Assembly (NCBI RefSeq): GCF_003113265.1 | Contig: NZ_PUIV01000015.1 | Coordinates: 1-64,000, forward strand | Source of the DNA: Methylosinus sporium | GTDB lineage: Bacteria; Pseudomonadota; Alphaproteobacteria; Rhizobiales; Beijerinckiaceae | Direction: 5' to 3' | Length of the DNA: 64,000 nucleotides | Shown here: positions 16,031 through 26,111 of the stretch, piece after piece | Position numbering within the stretch: position 1 is the first letter of the stretch | Layout: the number at the start of each line of letters is the position of its first letter | The notes under the pieces: generated by a model | Seen by the model: the letters and a program-made list of their open reading frames with translations, nothing else | Databases searched by the model: none | Told to the model about the DNA's origin: nothing | Translations under genes and position numbers: made by a program

Positions 16031-16477
16031 TTGGGACCAGGCGACGCCGAGGGAACCATCGCCAATGCGCGGGAGGAGCTCGCGCGCAAATTCGACGCAT
16101 GGCGAGAGGTGGCGCTGGATGCGAGCCGCTGTCCGGTGCGCGATGTGCTGGATCGCGTCGGCGACAAATGGACGACGCTGATTTTGATGGCGCTGGCCGG
16201 CGGGCCGCAGCGCTTCGGCGCGCTCAGCCGCGCGGCGCCCGATATTTCCAAGCGCATGTTGACGCAGACGCTGCGCACTCTGGAGCGGGACGGGCTGGTC
16301 GCGCGCCGCGTGTATCCCACCAAGCCGCCGAGCGTGGATTATCGGCTGACGCCGCTCGGCGTCGCCATGATGGAGCCGCTCGCCGCGCTCATTCGCTGGG
16401 CGGAGCAGAGCCATTCGGCGATCGTCGCGGCGCGGCGGCGTTTCGACGAAGGTCCGGCCGAAGAGAGCGCGGCGTGA
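16031..16477 (+). CDS. HxlR-family redox-type transcriptional regulator (YtfH/QorR-like)
   Basis: A 148-residue winged-helix regulator. C34 in [16 protein letters not shown] is the conserved cysteine near the N-terminus that HxlR redox sensors use. The HTH follows ([19 protein letters not shown]) with the wing [16 protein letters not shown]. The start is TTG at 16031, strongly supported by AAGGAGG seven bases upstream. It is divergent from the qorB-like gene and is the likely repressor of it, probably relieved by thiol oxidation or quinone adducts. Confidence 0.85.
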   Translation: MGPGDAEGTIANAREELARKFDAWREVALDASRCPVRDVLDRVGDKWTTLILMALAGGPQRFGALSRAAPDISKRMLTQTLRTLERDGLVARRVYPTKPPSVDYRLTPLGVAMMEPLAALIRWAEQSHSAIVAARRRFDEGPAEESAA

Positions 16478-16489
16478 GCCGGGCGCGCG

Positions 16490-17797
16490 TCAGCCCGGCT
16501 CTTGGGCCTCGGTCGGGGTCACTTTCAGCACGGTGATGCGATTGCGCATCTTGCGCAGCACCTCGAAGCGGAAGCCGTGGAAGTTGAACACCTGCCCAGC
16601 CTCGGGAATGGCCGCGGCCTCATGGATGACGAGGCCGGCGATCGTCGTCGCCTCCTCGTCGGGCAGGCTCCACTCCATCACGCGATTGAGATCGCGTAGC
16701 GGCACTGCGCCGTCGACGAGCACCGAGCCGTCCGGCTGCTGCCGCACGCCCTGCATTGCGAGATCATGCTCGTCGCGAATGTCGCCGACGATCTCCTCGA
16801 GAATGTCCTCGAGCGTGACGAGGCCCATCACCTCGCCATATTCGTCGACGACCAGCGCGAAATGCGTCTTGCGCTTCAAAAACGCTTCGAGCTGATCCTC
16901 GAGCGTCGTCGATTCCGGCACGAACCAGGGCTCGAGCGCTATGTCGTCTATATCGAGCTGGGAGAAGTCCGCTTTCGCCGCATCGAGCGCGCGCAGCAGG
17001 TCCTTGGAATGGATGACGCCGATGAAATTATCCGGCCGGTCGCGCCACAAGGGCATACGCGTGAAAGGCGAGGCGAGCACTTCGCGCACGATCTGCTCGG
17101 GCGGAAGATCGGCGTCGATGGTGCGCATTTTGGTGCGATGGATCATCACATCGGCGACATGCAGCACCTGAAGATCGAGCACGCCGCCGAACATGTCGCG
17201 CCAATTGCGCTCGACGGTTCCCTCTTCGTGCATGATGTCGACGGCGCTCTTGAGCTCGTCATAGGGCGAGAGCAGCGTGCGGCCATGGCCGATCTCGACG
17301 CCGACGAGCTTCAGCACGCCGCGCACGAAGGCCTCCACCGCAAAGAGCAGCGGGCCGAAGACGGCGACGAAGACGCTGATGACGCGCGCGACGCGCAGCG
17401 ACAGCCGATCGGGATGGTTGATCGCCACGGTCTTGGGCAGCACTTCGGCGAAGACCAGCAGCAGCGCCGTCATGATGATGGTGGCGTAGACGGCGCCGCT
17501 CTCGCCGGTGAGATAGACGAGCACGCTGGTGGTGAAGGCCGAGCCGCCGATATTGACCAGAGTGGAGCCGAGAAGCAGCGCCGCGATCATGCGGTTGCGC
17601 TGGCGCAGCAGACGATTGACCAGCGCCGCGCGGTGGTCGCCCTCCTTCTCCAGCGCGTGCATATGCGCATGGGACGCCGCTGTCAGCGCCGTCTCGGAGG
17701 CCGAGAAGAAGGCCGAGAGAAGCACGCACAGCAATACGACTAGTGTCGCGACCCAGATGTCGACATTCTCCAGGCCCGCTTCCGCTCCGCCGTGCAT
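16490..17797 (-). CDS. HlyC/CorC-family membrane protein with CBS domains
   Basis: A 435-residue inner-membrane protein. An N-terminal DUF21 domain with four hydrophobic segments (about residues 14-40, 65-90, 98-120, 130-155; SAFFSASETAL is the family signature) is followed by a CBS pair (about 205-330, with LPLWRDRPDNFIGVIHSKDLL and VVDEYGEVMGLVTLEDILEEI) and a C-terminal CorC_HlyC domain. The family is linked to divalent cation (magnesium/cobalt) export or homeostasis. It starts 7 bases after the aroK-aroB stop on the same strand and is likely co-transcribed, as in other rhizobia. Confidence 0.88.
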   Translation of the reverse strand: MHGGAEAGLENVDIWVATLVVLLCVLLSAFFSASETALTAASHAHMHALEKEGDHRAALVNRLLRQRNRMIAALLLGSTLVNIGGSAFTTSVLVYLTGESGAVYATIIMTALLLVFAEVLPKTVAINHPDRLSLRVARVISVFVAVFGPLLFAVEAFVRGVLKLVGVEIGHGRTLLSPYDELKSAVDIMHEEGTVERNWRDMFGGVLDLQVLHVADVMIHRTKMRTIDADLPPEQIVREVLASPFTRMPLWRDRPDNFIGVIHSKDLLRALDAAKADFSQLDIDDIALEPWFVPESTTLEDQLEAFLKRKTHFALVVDEYGEVMGLVTLEDILEEIVGDIRDEHDLAMQGVRQQPDGSVLVDGAVPLRDLNRVMEWSLPDEEATTIAGLVIHEAAAIPEAGQVFNFHGFRFEVLRKMRNRITVLKVTPTEAQEPG

Positions 17798-17804
17798 GAC
17801 GCCC

Positions 17805-19598
17805 CTATTCGCGCGCGATTTCGTCTTTGAGGAAACTGCGCAGTTGGTCCACGTCTATGCCCTTCTCGACGAAGGAGCGTCCGATGCCGCGCGCGAGAAT
17901 GAAGGTGAGCGCGCCTTTCTCGACCTTCTTGTCCTGGAACATGGCGTCGAGCATGGCGTCGGCGTCGTCGCGCCAGCCGGAAATATCGCGAATGCGGGTC
18001 GGCAGGCCGACGCGGGTCAGATGGCGGCCGACGCGTTCGGCGTCCTGCTGGCTGCAGAGGCCGAGCCGCGCCGAGAAGCGGAAGGCGCAGACGAGGCCGA
18101 TGGCGACGCCCTCGCCATGGACGAGGCGCTCGCCGTCGTAATGCACGAGCCGCTCCAGCGCATGGCCGAAAGTATGGCCGAGATTGAGCAGCGCGCGGTC
18201 GCCCTGCTCGGTCTCGTCGCGGGCGACGATCTTGGCCTTGGAGCGGCAGCTCACCGAGATCGCCTCCACGCGCGCGGCGCGGTCGGCGAAGACGGCGGAA
18301 GCGTTGTTCTCCAGCCATTCGAAGAAGAAGGCGTCGTCGATGAGTCCGTATTTGACCACTTCGGCGTAGCCGGCGCGGAACTCGCGCAGCGGCAGCGTCG
18401 CCAGGGCGTCGACATCGGCCAGCACCAGCGCGGGCTGATAGAAGGCGCCGACGAGATTCTTGCCTTGCGGCGTGTTGATGCCGGTCTTGCCGCCGACGGA
18501 GGAGTCGACCTGCGCCAGCAGCGTGGTCGGAACCTGCACGAAGCGGGAGCCGCGCCGCACGCTCGCCGCCGCGAAGCCGGCGAGGTCGCCGACAACGCCG
18601 CCGCCGAGCGCCAGCACCACATCGCGCCGTTCGATGCGCGCCTCGAGAATCTCCTCACAGACGCGCTGGAAGACCGGGAAGGATTTGGACGCCTCGCCCG
18701 GCTCGACGACGATGGAGACAGTGCGAATGCCGCTTTTCTCGAGGCTCTGGCGCAGCACGGGCAATTGCAGCCGGGCGACATTGGCGTCGGTGACGACGGC
18801 GCAGGCCGCGCCCGGCGCGATGCGGGCGAGATGCTCGCCCGCCTGCTCCAGCAGCCCGGCGCCGATGATGATGTCATAGGCGCGGCCGCCGAGCCCCACT
18901 TCGACAGTCTGCGGCTCGACGGGGGCGGGCGGCGTTCGTGACGTCATGAATCGATCGAATCCTCGTGTAGTCGCGCTCTCCGGCGCGCCATGCGCCCATG
19001 CCAGCAGCGCCGCGATCGTCTCTTCGACCATCACCTCATGCGCCACATCGCGGGAGAGCACGGCGATGTCGGCCTGACGATAGACGGGATAGCGCTCGTC
19101 CATCAGCCGGCGCAATACGGCGGCGGGGTCGCTGGTCTGCAACAGCGGCCGGTCGCCCTTGCGGCGCACGCGGCGCAGCAGAACGTCGTGAGCGGCGTCG
19201 AACCACAGCGAGACGCCGCGCTCCTTCACGCGGTTGCGCGTGGTCTCGTCCATGAAGGCGCCGCCGCCGGTCGCCAGCACGCAGGGCTCGCCGGCGAGCA
19301 GCCGGGCGATGACGCGGCGCTCGCAGTCGCGGAAATGCGCCTCGCCATATTTGGCGAAAATATCGGGGATCGACATTCCCGCCGCGGCGGCGACGATCTC
19401 GGCGTCGGCGTCCTTGAACGGCAGGCCGAGGCGCTGCGCCAGACGCTGGCCGATGGAGGTCTTGCCGGAGCCCATCATGCCAACCAGCACGAGCGAGCGG
19501 CCGAGCAGTGCGCCGCGAATGGCGCGCGCGCTGTCAGCGGGCGGAGTCTGTCCGCCCGGCCGCGCCGCATGGCCGCCGATCGCCTGCACTTTGCTCAT
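17805..19598 (-). CDS. aroKB: Fused shikimate kinase / 3-dehydroquinate synthase (AroK-AroB)
   Basis: One uninterrupted frame encodes both enzymes of the shikimate pathway. Residues about 30-200 are AroK: P-loop GMMGSGKT (40-47), DADAEI, the GGGAFMD substrate loop and the lid arginine in GDRPLL. Residues about 218-597 are AroB: ALGGGVVGDLAGF for NAD, PTTLLAQVDSSVGGKTGIN, KYGLIDD, LLNLGHTFGHALE and HGEGVAIG metal ligands. No stop codon lies between them. An internal ATG (18947) with a distant AGGA could also make free AroB. ATG 19598 lacks a good ribosome binding site; the ATG at 19649, overlapping the previous stop as ATGA, is an alternative start that adds 17 residues. Confidence 0.9.
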   Translation of the reverse strand: MSKVQAIGGHAARPGGQTPPADSARAIRGALLGRSLVLVGMMGSGKTSIGQRLAQRLGLPFKDADAEIVAAAAGMSIPDIFAKYGEAHFRDCERRVIARLLAGEPCVLATGGGAFMDETTRNRVKERGVSLWFDAAHDVLLRRVRRKGDRPLLQTSDPAAVLRRLMDERYPVYRQADIAVLSRDVAHEVMVEETIAALLAWAHGAPESATTRGFDRFMTSRTPPAPVEPQTVEVGLGGRAYDIIIGAGLLEQAGEHLARIAPGAACAVVTDANVARLQLPVLRQSLEKSGIRTVSIVVEPGEASKSFPVFQRVCEEILEARIERRDVVLALGGGVVGDLAGFAAASVRRGSRFVQVPTTLLAQVDSSVGGKTGINTPQGKNLVGAFYQPALVLADVDALATLPLREFRAGYAEVVKYGLIDDAFFFEWLENNASAVFADRAARVEAISVSCRSKAKIVARDETEQGDRALLNLGHTFGHALERLVHYDGERLVHGEGVAIGLVCAFRFSARLGLCSQQDAERVGRHLTRVGLPTRIRDISGWRDDADAMLDAMFQDKKVEKGALTFILARGIGRSFVEKGIDVDQLRSFLKDEIARE

Positions 19599-19645
19599 GA
19601 GGAGTAATCTACACCGCGCCGCCAGGAAATTCAGCCCCCATTTGC

Positions 19646-20353
19646 TCATGGGGGCAGCAGCGGCTCGAGAAAACGGCGGATGAAACCGAGCATTCGCGGC
19701 TCGGCGAGCTCGGCGCGCCGCGCGACCATGCGCACGCCAGCCAGCTCCGGCTTTTTCTGCGAGGCGATATAGGAGCTTACGCGCGTTTCCAGCTCTGCGG
19801 CGGACAGCGGCGATTGCGCGATTCTCATGCAGGCGACGCGCGGCCCGGCGTAGACGATGGTCCAGTCGGGCGAAAGCCGCGCCTCCTGCGGCGCAATGCC
19901 TGTTTCTTCCTCGAGCTCGCGCAGCAGATTGGCCTCGAGATCGACCATGCCGTCGCGCAGATCGCTCGGATCCGGCGTGCCGGCGGGAAAATAGATCGCG
20001 CCGGCGGCGGAATGATCCGCCCCCATCTCGCCGAGCAGAAAGGCGCCGTCGGCCGAGCGCAGCGCCGGCATGGAGAAGCAATTGTAGACGCCGGCGTCCG
20101 GAAAGCCGAAATCCCGCCAGGCGAGGAAACGCGAGAAGCGCGTCTCGAAGAATTTGACGCCGAGCGCCGTCTCGCCGCGCGAGACGCTGTGCGCGAGCAG
20201 CACGGGGCCGTCATAGAGCGCCGGCACGGCGGCGCGGCGCTCGGCCCAATGCGCGTCGATCTCCGCGCCGCGCAGCCGGTCGAAGGCCCAGTCATGCGGC
20301 TCGAGGACGCAATGCAGGGCCGAGACGCCGACGATCTCGACTTCGCCGCTCAT
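19646..20353 (-). CDS. Nudix hydrolase
   Basis: A 235-residue protein with a C-terminal Nudix box core LLRELEEETGI (about residues 143-153) holding the REUxEExG catalytic acids; the first half of the motif (DGMVDLEAN) lacks the usual leading Glu. The N-terminal about 100 residues (HCVLEPHDWAFDRLRG, YDGPVLLAHS) match a long-N-terminus Nudix group. Substrate is unknown. The start overlaps the phzF stop (ATGA), and the stop overlaps the possible first ATG of aroK, so the genes are tightly coupled. Confidence 0.78.
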   Translation of the reverse strand: MSGEVEIVGVSALHCVLEPHDWAFDRLRGAEIDAHWAERRAAVPALYDGPVLLAHSVSRGETALGVKFFETRFSRFLAWRDFGFPDAGVYNCFSMPALRSADGAFLLGEMGADHSAAGAIYFPAGTPDPSDLRDGMVDLEANLLRELEEETGIAPQEARLSPDWTIVYAGPRVACMRIAQSPLSAAELETRVSSYIASQKKPELAGVRMVARRAELAEPRMLGFIRRFLEPLLPP

Positions 20354-21255
20354 AGATCCAGATCTCCGCGCTGCACTTCCACCGCATGGCCCGCCACTGT
20401 GACGGCGACGAGCGCGCCCGCCTCGATTCGCGAGCCGAGGATGATGCGGGAGGGGCGGCCCATGGCGTAGCCCTGCTCGATGACGAATTCATGCTCGCCG
20501 TCCTCGGGCGCCTCGAAGGCGTGGGCGACTCCGGCGAAGGCCGCCGCCGCCGCGCCGGTCGCCGGGTCCTCGCCTATGCCGACGCCATTGGCGAACATTC
20601 GGGCCGCGACCGCGCTCGCCGGCTCTACTGTCTCACTCGTGTAGAGATAGGCGCCGATGCGCTCGCCCAGCAGCGCGGCGAAGGCGGCTGGGTCCGGCCG
20701 CGCGCGATCCAGCGCCGCGCGCGAGCGGATCGGAACGAAGACGAGCTCCACGCCCGCGGAGAAGGTCGACGGCGCGTGACGGCCGAAACCGATCTCCTCG
20801 CTTTCGAGGCCGAGCGCTTTGGCGAGCGGCGCCGGCTCCGGCGACCATGCGCCGCGAACCGGCAGGCGCGGCGCCGTGAAGCGCGCGAGAATGGCGCGCG
20901 AGGCGTCCCTCACCACATCGCAGCGGACGAGGCCGATCTCCTCCTCGAGCGCGATGACGATTCCATTGCGCGTCAGCATCTCGGGCGCGCGCTGCGTCGC
21001 CAGCAATATCGCCGCGCCGATCGTCGGATGGCCGGCGAAGGGCAATTCGCGCAGCGGCGTGAAGATGCGCAGCCGCGCGGTATTGATGGAATCGCGTGGC
21101 TCCAGAACGAAGACCGTCTCGCTCAGATTGAACTCGCAGGCGATGGTCTGCATCGTCGCGCTGTCGAGCCCGTCCGCGCCGAGCACGACGGCGAGCGGAT
21201 TGCCGGCAAAGCGCGTGTTCGTGAACACGTCGAGCGTGGAGAAGCGCAATCGCAT
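20350..21255 (-). CDS. PhzF-family isomerase/epimerase
   Basis: A 301-residue PhzF-fold enzyme. FTNTRFAGNPLAVVLGADGL lies at residues 11-30, the conserved glutamate E46 is in EFNLSETVFV, LPFAGHPTIGAA is the central motif, and GIGEDPATGAAAAAF lies near the C-terminus. Phenazine genes are absent, so this is one of the many housekeeping PhzF homologues of unknown substrate. Its stop overlaps the nudix start by four bases. It follows a broken SnoaL-like gene by 19 bases on the same strand. Confidence 0.88.
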   Translation of the reverse strand: MRLRFSTLDVFTNTRFAGNPLAVVLGADGLDSATMQTIACEFNLSETVFVLEPRDSINTARLRIFTPLRELPFAGHPTIGAAILLATQRAPEMLTRNGIVIALEEEIGLVRCDVVRDASRAILARFTAPRLPVRGAWSPEPAPLAKALGLESEEIGFGRHAPSTFSAGVELVFVPIRSRAALDRARPDPAAFAALLGERIGAYLYTSETVEPASAVAARMFANGVGIGEDPATGAAAAAFAGVAHAFEAPEDGEHEFVIEQGYAMGRPSRIILGSRIEAGALVAVTVAGHAVEVQRGDLDL

Positions 21256-21274
21256 GGTGCTGACGCAGGCTCGC

Positions 21275-21705
21275 TCAAGGCCAGGGCGGATCGCCCTGAA
21301 TGGAGAGGATGGTGATCGAATCGCGGAACTCGATCAATTCGACGATGAGGCCATTCTCGAAGCGTATGAAATCGGCGAGATCGACGCGGCCCTCGAGGCC
21401 TGTGCCGCGACGCCGCCGGAGTCGATGATGACATCGTCGATCTGCTGCTCAGATTGAGCGAAATCGATATTGATCGCGCGCAATATATTCAGCAGCGCGT
21501 CGACGCCGAAATGGCGGCCGGCATAGGGGATGCGGGATTTGTCGCCGACGAATTCGCAGACGACGTCCTGCGCGCAGAAATCCCGGACGACGGCGAAATC
21601 GCCGTTTTCGGCGGGCTGCCGCGCAAGCAGCTCGACGCGGCGCCGGATTTCGTCGCGATCGAGCCCGGGCGGAGGGCGAGAGAAAAAATCTTCGCTATTC
21701 GTCAT
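21275..21705 (-). pseudogene. Frameshifted SnoaL-like (NTF2-fold) gene
   Basis: The first about 105 codons from ATG 21705 encode an NTF2-like domain (RRRVELLARQ, VVCEFVGDKSRIPYAG, RHFGVDALLNILRA). The frame then becomes nonsense after IIDSGGVAA. A neighbouring frame on the same strand continues the fold exactly where expected: GRVDLADFIRFENGLIVEL, then IEFRDSITIL, ending at TGA 21277-21275. Comparison with the intact sister gene just upstream suggests that roughly ten residues and one reading-frame step were lost near 21390-21410. It may be a recent deletion or a sequencing error. Confidence 0.65.
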
Positions 21706-21738
21706 GCAACGCCTCGATCCGCGATTATCGGGCCGCGA

Positions 21739-22206
21739 TTATCGGGGCCGAGGATCGTCCCGCTCGATCAGCGCCTCGGCGGCGGAGCGTCCCCAGCTGT
21801 GATAGTCGAGATATTCGAACATCTCGACCACCTTCCCGTTCCGCCAGTACAGGAAATGCGCCATGTCCAGCGTCGCCGTGCGGCCGGAGTTGCGATGGCG
21901 CCAGGAGTTGCGCCATCGCACCGATGATTTCGGCCCATCGACGAGGATCGCCAGCACCTCGCCGCCGAGCGGCTCGTAATTGACGTCGGTCAGCCGAATA
22001 TTCTCCTTGAACGCGTCGCGGCCGTGGAGAACGCCCGGAAGAAACAGGCCTTCCTTGGTGCCGTGATAGCGCACGACGACATCGCGTGCGAAGTAGCGCA
22101 TCATCTCGTCGATCCGGCCCGACATGCGCAGGCGCGTGATCTCGAAGACGTTGCGTCTCAATTCGCGACGATGCTCTTCGTCAGGCTCGTCGATTTTCGG
22201 CTGCAT
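21739..22206 (-). CDS. SnoaL-like / NTF2-fold protein
   Basis: A 155-residue protein of the nuclear transport factor 2-like fold. Features are an N-terminal helix RRNVFEITRLRMSGRIDEMM, then ARDVVVRYHGTKEG, a central HGRDAFKENIRL turn and two C-terminal strands (SSVRWRNSWRHR and MAHFLYWRNGKVVEMFEYLD). Such proteins are often small isomerases, dehydratases or binding proteins; none can be assigned. It is the upstream member of a leftward run (this gene, the broken sister, phzF, nudix, aroK-aroB, corC). Confidence 0.78.
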   Translation of the reverse strand: MQPKIDEPDEEHRRELRRNVFEITRLRMSGRIDEMMRYFARDVVVRYHGTKEGLFLPGVLHGRDAFKENIRLTDVNYEPLGGEVLAILVDGPKSSVRWRNSWRHRNSGRTATLDMAHFLYWRNGKVVEMFEYLDYHSWGRSAAEALIERDDPRPR

Positions 22207-22306
22207 CGCGCTTCCCCGTCATGAGGGCGGCCGTCTCTCCGCGCCTCTTTCGACGATGCGTTCGATCCGAGCTGGGCGTCGTGATCGTCTCCTTTAGAAA
22301 AAAGGA

Positions 22307-23425
<1,119 letters not shown>

Positions 23426-23534
23426 TTACATTGTTTTTCCGTCGGCTCGGGAAGACGGTCGAGGCGACGGGCAATTCCGCGGGACCTTTCTACGCGCCCA
23501 TGGCGTGAAGGTCAAAATCTCGAGGATCGCCCGA

Positions 23535-24086
23535 TCAGATCGGGTCCGGCCCGCGGGAGATCGCCGCGACGCCGGTGCGCGAGACCTCGACGAGCCCGAT
23601 CGGGCGCATCAGATCGACGAATTCATCGATTTTATTCGGCTTTCCGGTCAGCTCGAAGATGAAGCTCTCGGTCGTGGCGTCGACGACGCGGGCGCGGAAG
23701 GCCTCGGCCAGCTGCAGGGCGGCGTTGCGCTCCTCGCCCTTGCCGCGCACCTTGACCATGGCCAGCTCGCGCTCCAGCGAGCGGGCGGAGACGGTGAGAT
23801 CGGTGACTTTATGAACCGGCACCAGCCGCTCGAGCTGATGCTGAATCTGCTCGATCGTCTCCGGCGTGCCGGAGGTGACGACGGTGATGCGCGAGAGATG
23901 CTCGCCATGGGCGACCTCCGCCACCGTCAGGCTCTCGATATTATAGCCACGGCCCGAGAACAGGCCGACGACGCGCGCCAGCACGCCCGGCTCATTGTCG
24001 ACCAGCACGGCGAGCGTATGCGTCTCCACATTGGAGCGCGACGTCGGCGAGGAATAGGGCGAGGGCGGGGAGAGGGGAGCGTTCAT
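23535..24086 (-). CDS. ilvH: Acetolactate synthase small (regulatory) subunit
   Basis: A 183-residue regulatory subunit that confers valine feedback on the large subunit. An N-terminal ACT domain (about residues 20-95) is visible from THTLAVLVDNEPGVLARVVGLFSGRGYNIESLTV, given here in pieces: LAVLVDNEPGVLARV then GRGYNIESLTV. It is followed by ITVVTSGTPETIEQIQHQL and the C-terminal FRARVVDATTESFIFELTG. It lies 81 bp downstream of ilvI, same strand, so the two subunits are co-expressed. Confidence 0.96.
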   Translation of the reverse strand: MNAPLSPPSPYSSPTSRSNVETHTLAVLVDNEPGVLARVVGLFSGRGYNIESLTVAEVAHGEHLSRITVVTSGTPETIEQIQHQLERLVPVHKVTDLTVSARSLERELAMVKVRGKGEERNAALQLAEAFRARVVDATTESFIFELTGKPNKIDEFVDLMRPIGLVEVSRTGVAAISRGPDPI

Positions 24087-24167
24087 GGGTTTGTTTCCAG
24101 CGAGTAGCGAATAGCGAGCAGTCGAAAGCGAAGCAGCTCCATCCGCCGCTCGCTATGCGCGCTCGCG

Positions 24168-25940
24168 TCACACCAGCATCTTGCCCTTTTCGTCGATGAT
24201 CGAGCCGAGCTCGATTCCGGCGTCGTCGGAGAGATCGGCGAGCAGCATGTCGTTATGCGCCTTGCCCGAGGGGATCATCGGGAAGCAATTCTCGCCCTTC
24301 TCGACGAGGCAGTCGAAGATCACCGGCCCGTCATAGTCGATCATCTCCTGGATCGCGCGATCGAGATCGGCGGGGTCGGAGCAGCGAATGCCCTTGGCGC
24401 CGAAGGCCTCGGCGAGCTTCACGAAATCGGGCAGCGCCTCCGAATAGGAGTGCGAGTAGCGCCCGCCGTGCAGCAGTTCCTGCCACTGGCGCACCATGCC
24501 CATATATTCATTGTTGAGGATGAACACCTTGACCGGCAGGCGATATTGGATCGCCGTCGACATTTCCTGAATGTTCATCAGAATGGACGCCTCGCCGGCG
24601 ATGTCGACGACCAGCGATTTGGGATGCGCGAGCTGCGCGCCGATCGCCGCCGGCAGGCCATAGCCCATGGTGCCGAGCCCGCCGGAGGTCATCCAGCGAT
24701 TGGGCTCGTCGAAATGATAATGCTGCGCGGCCCACATCTGATGCTGGCCGACCTCGGTGGTGATGTAAGGATCGCGATCCTTGGTCAGCGCATAGAGACG
24801 CTGCACGGCGTATTGCGGCTTGATGACCTTGTCCGAGTTGCGGAAGGCCAGCGACTTGCGGTCGCGCCATTCGTCGATCTTCTTCCACCAGGCGTCGAGC
24901 GGCTGCTTCTCGGCATGCATCGCCTCGGCGCGCCAGATGCGCACCATGCTCTCCAGCACATGGCCGCAATCGCCGACGATGGGCAGATCGACCTTCACAT
25001 TCTTATTGATCGAGGAGCGATCGATATCGATGTGGATTTTCTTCGAGCCGGGCGAGAAGGCGTCGAGCCTGCCGGTGATGCGATCGTCGAAACGCGAGCC
25101 GACGGCGATCATCAGATCGCAATCGTGCATGGCGTTATTGGCCTCGAAAGTGCCGTGCATGCCGAGCATTCCGAGCCAGCTCGGCCCGGAGCCCGGATAG
25201 GCGCCGAGGCCCATCAGCGTGGAGGTGATCGGGAAGCCGGTGAGCGACACCAATTCGCGCAGCAGCGTCGAGGCGGCCGGGCCGGAATTGATGACGCCGC
25301 CGCCCGTGTAGAAGATCGGCCGTTTGGCGGCGGCCATCATCTTCACCGCGCGGCGAATGGCGTCGGTGTCGGCGTCGAGCTTGGGCTGATAGGTCTTGTG
25401 ATGCACATTGCGCGGGCCGGTATAGGTCCCGGACGCGAATTGCACATCTTTCGGAATGTCGATGACCACCGGCCCCGGCCGCCCGCTGGAGGCGACATAG
25501 AAAGCCTCGTGCAGGATGCGCGGCAGATCGGCGATATTCTTCACCAGATAATTATGCTTGGTGCAGTGGCGCGTGATGCCGACCGTGTCGCATTCCTGAA
25601 AAGCGTCGGAGCCGATGAGATGCGTCGGCACTTGGCCGGTGATGCAGACCAGCGGAATGGAGTCCATCAGCGCATCGGTGAGGCCGGTGATGGTGTTGGT
25701 GGCGCCGGGGCCGGAGGTGACGAGCAGCACGCCCGGCTTGCCGGAGGAGCGGGCGTAGCCCTCGGCGGCATGCGCCGCGCCCTGCTCGTGGCGCACGAGA
25801 ATGTGCCGCACCTTCTCCTGGTGGAAGAGAACGTCGTAGATCGGAAGGACGGCGCCGCCGGGATAGCCGAAAAGCACTTCGACGCCCTGATCCTTCAGGG
25901 CCTCGACCACCATTTCCGCTCCGGTCATCTGCTTCGCCAT
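24168..25940 (-). CDS. ilvI: Acetolactate synthase large (catalytic) subunit
   Basis: A 590-residue thiamine pyrophosphate enzyme that condenses two pyruvates, or pyruvate with 2-oxobutyrate. Visible features are the N-terminal PYR domain (VLFGYPGGAVLPIYD with the catalytic Glu in VRHEQGAAHAAEGYAR), the middle FAD/CoA-like domain, and the C-terminal TPP motif beginning VVDIAGEASILMN. ATG 25940 is chosen over upstream in-frame ATGs to 26006 because GGAG lies just before it and family members begin MAKQMTGAEM. A leader peptide and an intrinsic terminator lie between its promoter and this start, so expression is probably attenuated. Confidence 0.96.
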   Translation of the reverse strand: MAKQMTGAEMVVEALKDQGVEVLFGYPGGAVLPIYDVLFHQEKVRHILVRHEQGAAHAAEGYARSSGKPGVLLVTSGPGATNTITGLTDALMDSIPLVCITGQVPTHLIGSDAFQECDTVGITRHCTKHNYLVKNIADLPRILHEAFYVASSGRPGPVVIDIPKDVQFASGTYTGPRNVHHKTYQPKLDADTDAIRRAVKMMAAAKRPIFYTGGGVINSGPAASTLLRELVSLTGFPITSTLMGLGAYPGSGPSWLGMLGMHGTFEANNAMHDCDLMIAVGSRFDDRITGRLDAFSPGSKKIHIDIDRSSINKNVKVDLPIVGDCGHVLESMVRIWRAEAMHAEKQPLDAWWKKIDEWRDRKSLAFRNSDKVIKPQYAVQRLYALTKDRDPYITTEVGQHQMWAAQHYHFDEPNRWMTSGGLGTMGYGLPAAIGAQLAHPKSLVVDIAGEASILMNIQEMSTAIQYRLPVKVFILNNEYMGMVRQWQELLHGGRYSHSYSEALPDFVKLAEAFGAKGIRCSDPADLDRAIQEMIDYDGPVIFDCLVEKGENCFPMIPSGKAHNDMLLADLSDDAGIELGSIIDEKGKMLV

Positions 25941-26005
25941 TCTCTCCAGCTCCGCTTTTCTCGACCCTCGAGACATAGGACCGCGCGGGCGCGCCCCCAT
26001 AGGCA

Positions 26006-26030
26006 ATAAAAAAGGCCCCCTGGAGGGCCT
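26006..26030 (-). terminator. Attenuator terminator before ilvI
   Basis: On the minus strand AGGCCC-TCCAGG-GGGCCT forms a strong hairpin directly followed by six T residues. It lies after the leader peptide and about 65 bases before the ilvI start. The bases CTCCAG in its 5' half are complementary to CTGGAG within the leader peptide codons (26076-26081), giving a possible antiterminator. Confidence 0.8.
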
Positions 26031-26060
26031 CGGATAAGCGCCAGCGGCGGAAGCTCGGGT

Positions 26061-26111
26061 TCAGACCCGCTCCGTCTCCAGCGCCCTGCCTACGAGAAGA
26101 ATGCCCTTCAC
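26061..26111 (-). CDS. ilvL: ilv leader peptide (attenuation control)
   Basis: A 16-residue leader read from GTG 26111 to TGA 26061-26063. The peptide is MKGILLVGRALETERV: it carries Ile-Leu-Leu-Val in a row plus another Leu and Val, the control codons expected for a branched-chain amino acid leader. GGAG lies six bases before the GTG. A TTGACC box is visible about 50 bases upstream (26164-26169). When charged Ile, Leu or Val tRNAs are scarce the ribosome should stall and allow antitermination into ilvI. Confidence 0.8.
   Translation of the reverse strand: MKGILLVGRALETERV

Noticed and set aside
20350-21255. Phenazine biosynthesis cluster around phzF
   Set aside because: No other phenazine gene is present; PhzF homologues are widespread single genes.
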